A stretch of 7,833 nt of DNA. Origin: Abiotrophia defectiva_A (GTDB lineage Bacteria; Bacillota; Bacilli; Lactobacillales; Aerococcaceae). Under the pieces are notes generated by a model. The model made no database searches. It was not told the origin of the DNA and saw only the letters and a program-made list of their open reading frames with translations. The translations under genes were made by a program, and so were the position numbers. How positions within the stretch are numbered: the first letter of the stretch is position 1; the number at the start of each line of letters is the position of its first letter. Positions 6,019 to 7,833 of the stretch are shown here, piece after piece. The DNA is taken from assembly GCA_963546405.1 (NCBI GenBank), contig CAUUNL010000069.1:1-7833 (forward strand), read 5' to 3'.

Positions 6019-7728
6019 TTAGTCAAAATGAATGTCTTTAAGCTTCTTACGTTCGCGGTAACGACGGTAGAGATAGACCGCTACAATAATAGCGGCTAAG
6101 CCACAAAGTGCCAAGGCCACTGTCATGTAAAAGGCTTGCTCCCCTGTATCAGGTAACTTGACACTGCCCTTGCCCTTCTCTTGACTGCTCTCATTGGCTT
6201 GATCTGAATTGGCTTTTGCTTTGGCTTCCTTTTTAGATTGGCCAGACGGGCTTTGATGCTTGGACTTGCTCTGATGATTCGAATTCTTAGCCTGACGCTT
6301 ATTGAGTCGTTCCTTAAGTCGCTTTAGAGTCTCGGGATTATTATCCGCTGACGATTCAGAGCTAGACTCTGATTGGTTTTGACTTGAGCTTGAAGTTTCT
6401 TGATGTCCTTGACTGCTAGAGTCTCTTGCCTGTCTATCTTGATCGGATGGTGTCCAATCTCTAGTAGAATGATGATAGTTGCTATCACCCAACTCACGAT
6501 TTGAACTGTTAGTCTCAGGATCTTCTGACATCAAATCCGGTATCGTCAGGAAGCTTTCCTCCTCTTCTTCAATCACTTTCCACTTTTTATTAGATTCATT
6601 ATAATTAACCAAATGTAATTGATAACGATCGACCAGGGCTTGCAATTTTCCTTGGGCTTCAGCACCATAGTGGTGGGCGTTAAGATAGTCGGCTAACCCT
6701 TGTTTAAGGGCTTGAAAAACCTCTTTGTTAATGGATGTCAGATAACGATATTGGCCGATTTTGAGTTGGTAGACCTGATTGAACTTTGCTTGCAAAGTCG
6801 CCTTATCACCTGATTGGTAGTAGTGACGTAGGGCTAGATTAGCCAAAATTTCTACGTCAAATAGCGATAGTTCCTGCGCATACTGATAATAGGTCTCCCC
6901 TTCTGGCGACAGTTGCAAGTCCTGTTTGCCCTCCAATAGCTTGTTAACCTCATCCATATTGCTAGTTTCAGGTGAAAATAGCGTCTCAATCTCTTGGTAC
7001 TTAAGCTTTTGATAGGCTAAGGGAACAATCTGCTTGAGCACTTGATTGACTTGAACCAAATAGTCAGCCAAGGTCTCACTAGCAGGATTGAGCGGCAGGC
7101 TCTCGGCACTAAGATAGTGACTAGAGTAAGGATAAAGCAAGCAGGAATTAAGCGCCGTCTTGTTGGATTTGGATTGCTCTAATTGGTCTTCTTTATGGTG
7201 ATGCTCATAATCCAAATTGGCCATCTCTGATTTGATTTGCTCTAGGGCAGCCTGTTTTTCTTGTTGCTCAGTCTGGGCACTCGTTAAGGCTTCTTTCAGA
7301 CTAGCTACTTGAGGCTGATTGGCTAAAGTGGCTGCCTGCTGGTCTTCACTAGCTTGAGCTAATTCAGGATTTTCTTTTACTAAATCTTGATAGGCACTAT
7401 CTAAGGCATGATCTAACTGGTCGTGTAGGGATTTGATTTTATCGTCTAAGCTAGCTAGCTCAGCTTGTACTTGCTTGGCTTGCTCTTCAAGGCTGTCTAG
7501 ACTAGCTTCTTGATCCCGCATCTGACTAGCTAAGTCCTGGGAACTACTAGTGTCGTTTGCATCTGCTTGGGTCATTTGTCGAATAAGGCTGACACAAGTT
7601 GAGGCCTCAACTGGTATCTTATTAACAGACTGAGATAAAACATAGGCTGATTGTGCCCCCACCTGACTAGCCACCATGACAACTAGTATGGAGCCAGTTG
7701 TCAAGATGCCTTTAACTTTTACTTTCAT
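6019..7728 (-). CDS. LPDTG-anchored surface protein with coiled-coil hairpin
   Basis: 569-residue sortase substrate. Signal peptide 1-28 (KVKVK, hydrophobic 8-23, cleavage near AQSA at 28). Residues 63-191 are coiled coil in two arms: first arm with a/d positions L77, L80, A84, V87, L91, L94, I98, L101, L105; second arm L144 to L183. Between them is an ENPE turn (119-122). C45 and C196 flank the coil, and the only other cysteine (C542) is in the membrane anchor. Residues 218-378 are a helical region I do not recognise. Residues 401-523 are a low-complexity linker, Ser/Asp/Glu/Gln-rich to about 463, then Lys/Arg/Ser-rich. The wall signal is LPDTG (525-529), membrane helix 533-553 and basic tail. 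Start: the longer frame opening at 7809 begins inside a terminator loop; the ATG at 7726-7728 has AAGGAGG 8 nt upstream and a proper signal peptide. Sortase A should anchor it. The binding target is unknown; adhesin or surface-exclusion-like roles are guesses. Confidence 0.88.
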   Translation of the reverse strand: MKVKVKGILTTGSILVVMVASQVGAQSAYVLSQSVNKIPVEASTCVSLIRQMTQADANDTSSSQDLASQMRDQEASLDSLEEQAKQVQAELASLDDKIKSLHDQLDHALDSAYQDLVKENPELAQASEDQQAATLANQPQVASLKEALTSAQTEQQEKQAALEQIKSEMANLDYEHHHKEDQLEQSKSNKTALNSCLLYPYSSHYLSAESLPLNPASETLADYLVQVNQVLKQIVPLAYQKLKYQEIETLFSPETSNMDEVNKLLEGKQDLQLSPEGETYYQYAQELSLFDVEILANLALRHYYQSGDKATLQAKFNQVYQLKIGQYRYLTSINKEVFQALKQGLADYLNAHHYGAEAQGKLQALVDRYQLHLVNYNESNKKWKVIEEEEESFLTIPDLMSEDPETNSSNRELGDSNYHHSTRDWTPSDQDRQARDSSSQGHQETSSSSQNQSESSSESSADNNPETLKRLKERLNKRQAKNSNHQSKSKHQSPSGQSKKEAKAKANSDQANESSQEKGKGSVKLPDTGEQAFYMTVALALCGLAAIIVAVYLYRRYRERKKLKDIHFD

Positions 7729-7736
7729 ATTACTCC

Positions 7737-7743
7737 CCTCCTT
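7737..7743 (-). promoter_or_regulatory. Ribosome binding site that sets the LPDTG protein start
   Basis: AAGGAGG on the minus strand lies 8 nt before ATG 7726-7728. The 27 extra residues of the longer frame would be read through this site and through the terminator stem, and they would place a second hydrophobic segment before the signal peptide. The upstream stretch 7744-7791 is AT-rich with weak -10-like hexamers (TATATT at 7770-7775), but no acceptable -35, so I do not call a promoter. Confidence 0.85.
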
Positions 7744-7791
7744 CTTATATAAATACCCAAAATAGGCTAAATATATCCGAAAAATCGCCAT

Positions 7792-7828
7792 AAAAAAAGA
7801 AAAGCCCATCCCATCAGGCTTTTCTTTT
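7792..7828. terminator. Bidirectional intrinsic terminator at the right edge
   Basis: AAAAGAAAAGCC (7795-7806) and GGCTTTTCTTTT (7817-7828) are perfect 12-bp complements around a 10-nt loop. Read on the minus strand the stem is followed by a run of T (A at 7792-7798). Read on the plus strand the stem ends in TTTTCTTTTA. It most likely ends a minus-strand gene lying beyond the right edge, ahead of the LPDTG protein gene; convergent use from the plus strand is sequence-possible but no plus-strand gene is present. Confidence 0.85.
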
Positions 7829-7833
7829 ATATA

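Noticed and set aside
6465..6490. TGATAG-TTG-CTATCA inverted repeat inside the surface protein gene
   Set aside because: Within low-complexity coding sequence with no promoter; best explained by codon coincidence.

Overview
The window looks like chromosomal DNA from a low-to-moderate GC Gram-positive bacterium of the order Lactobacillales. The evidence is strong AGGAGG ribosome binding sites, an LPxTG sortase substrate, an M15B peptidoglycan carboxypeptidase, a membrane-fused glycerophosphodiester phosphodiesterase, and a HesB-like protein of the type found in lactic acid bacteria. An Aerococcaceae-like host (Aerococcus or Facklamia type) is my guess from protein character only. No transposase, phage, CRISPR or RNA gene is visible.

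All eight genes I can support lie on the minus strand, so transcription runs from right to left. At the right edge, a 12-bp bidirectional terminator (7792-7828) ends a gene outside the window. It is followed by an LPDTG-anchored surface protein (6019-7728), a CPYC thioredoxin-like protein (5592-5948) and a PhnA/YjdM zinc-ribbon protein (5180-5521). The last two each have a plausible promoter of their own. A strong intrinsic terminator (5137-5166) closes this half.

Next comes a tight three-gene unit with 12- and 14-nt gaps: membrane-domain GDPD phosphodiesterase (3275-5044), YdcF/DUF218 membrane protein (2237-3262) and a secreted VanY/LdcB-type carboxypeptidase (1455-2222). Each ribosome binding site lies against or over the stop codon of the gene before it. 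I read this as an envelope operon handling lipid or teichoic-acid glycerophosphodiesters and peptidoglycan stem peptides. A HesB/IscA-fold protein lacking the usual C-terminal cysteines follows (963-1346), probably with its own promoter.

At the left, a 284-residue HTH plus TPR regulator of the PlcR/Rgg (RRNPP) type (32-886) has a near-consensus extended -10 promoter. A perfect 18-bp AT-only palindrome sits just beyond its stop codon at the window edge. This makes an orphan peptide-sensing switch the most system-like element here, but the peptide gene and target genes would have to lie off the left edge. The other notable item is the surface protein: two cysteines flank a heptad coiled coil symmetrically about a central Asn-Pro turn, suggesting a disulfide-stapled helical hairpin.

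There is no gene-free stretch longer than 300 bases. Two starts were moved inward from the longest open frame because a strong Shine-Dalgarno site lies before the internal ATG: the GDPD gene and the LPDTG gene.
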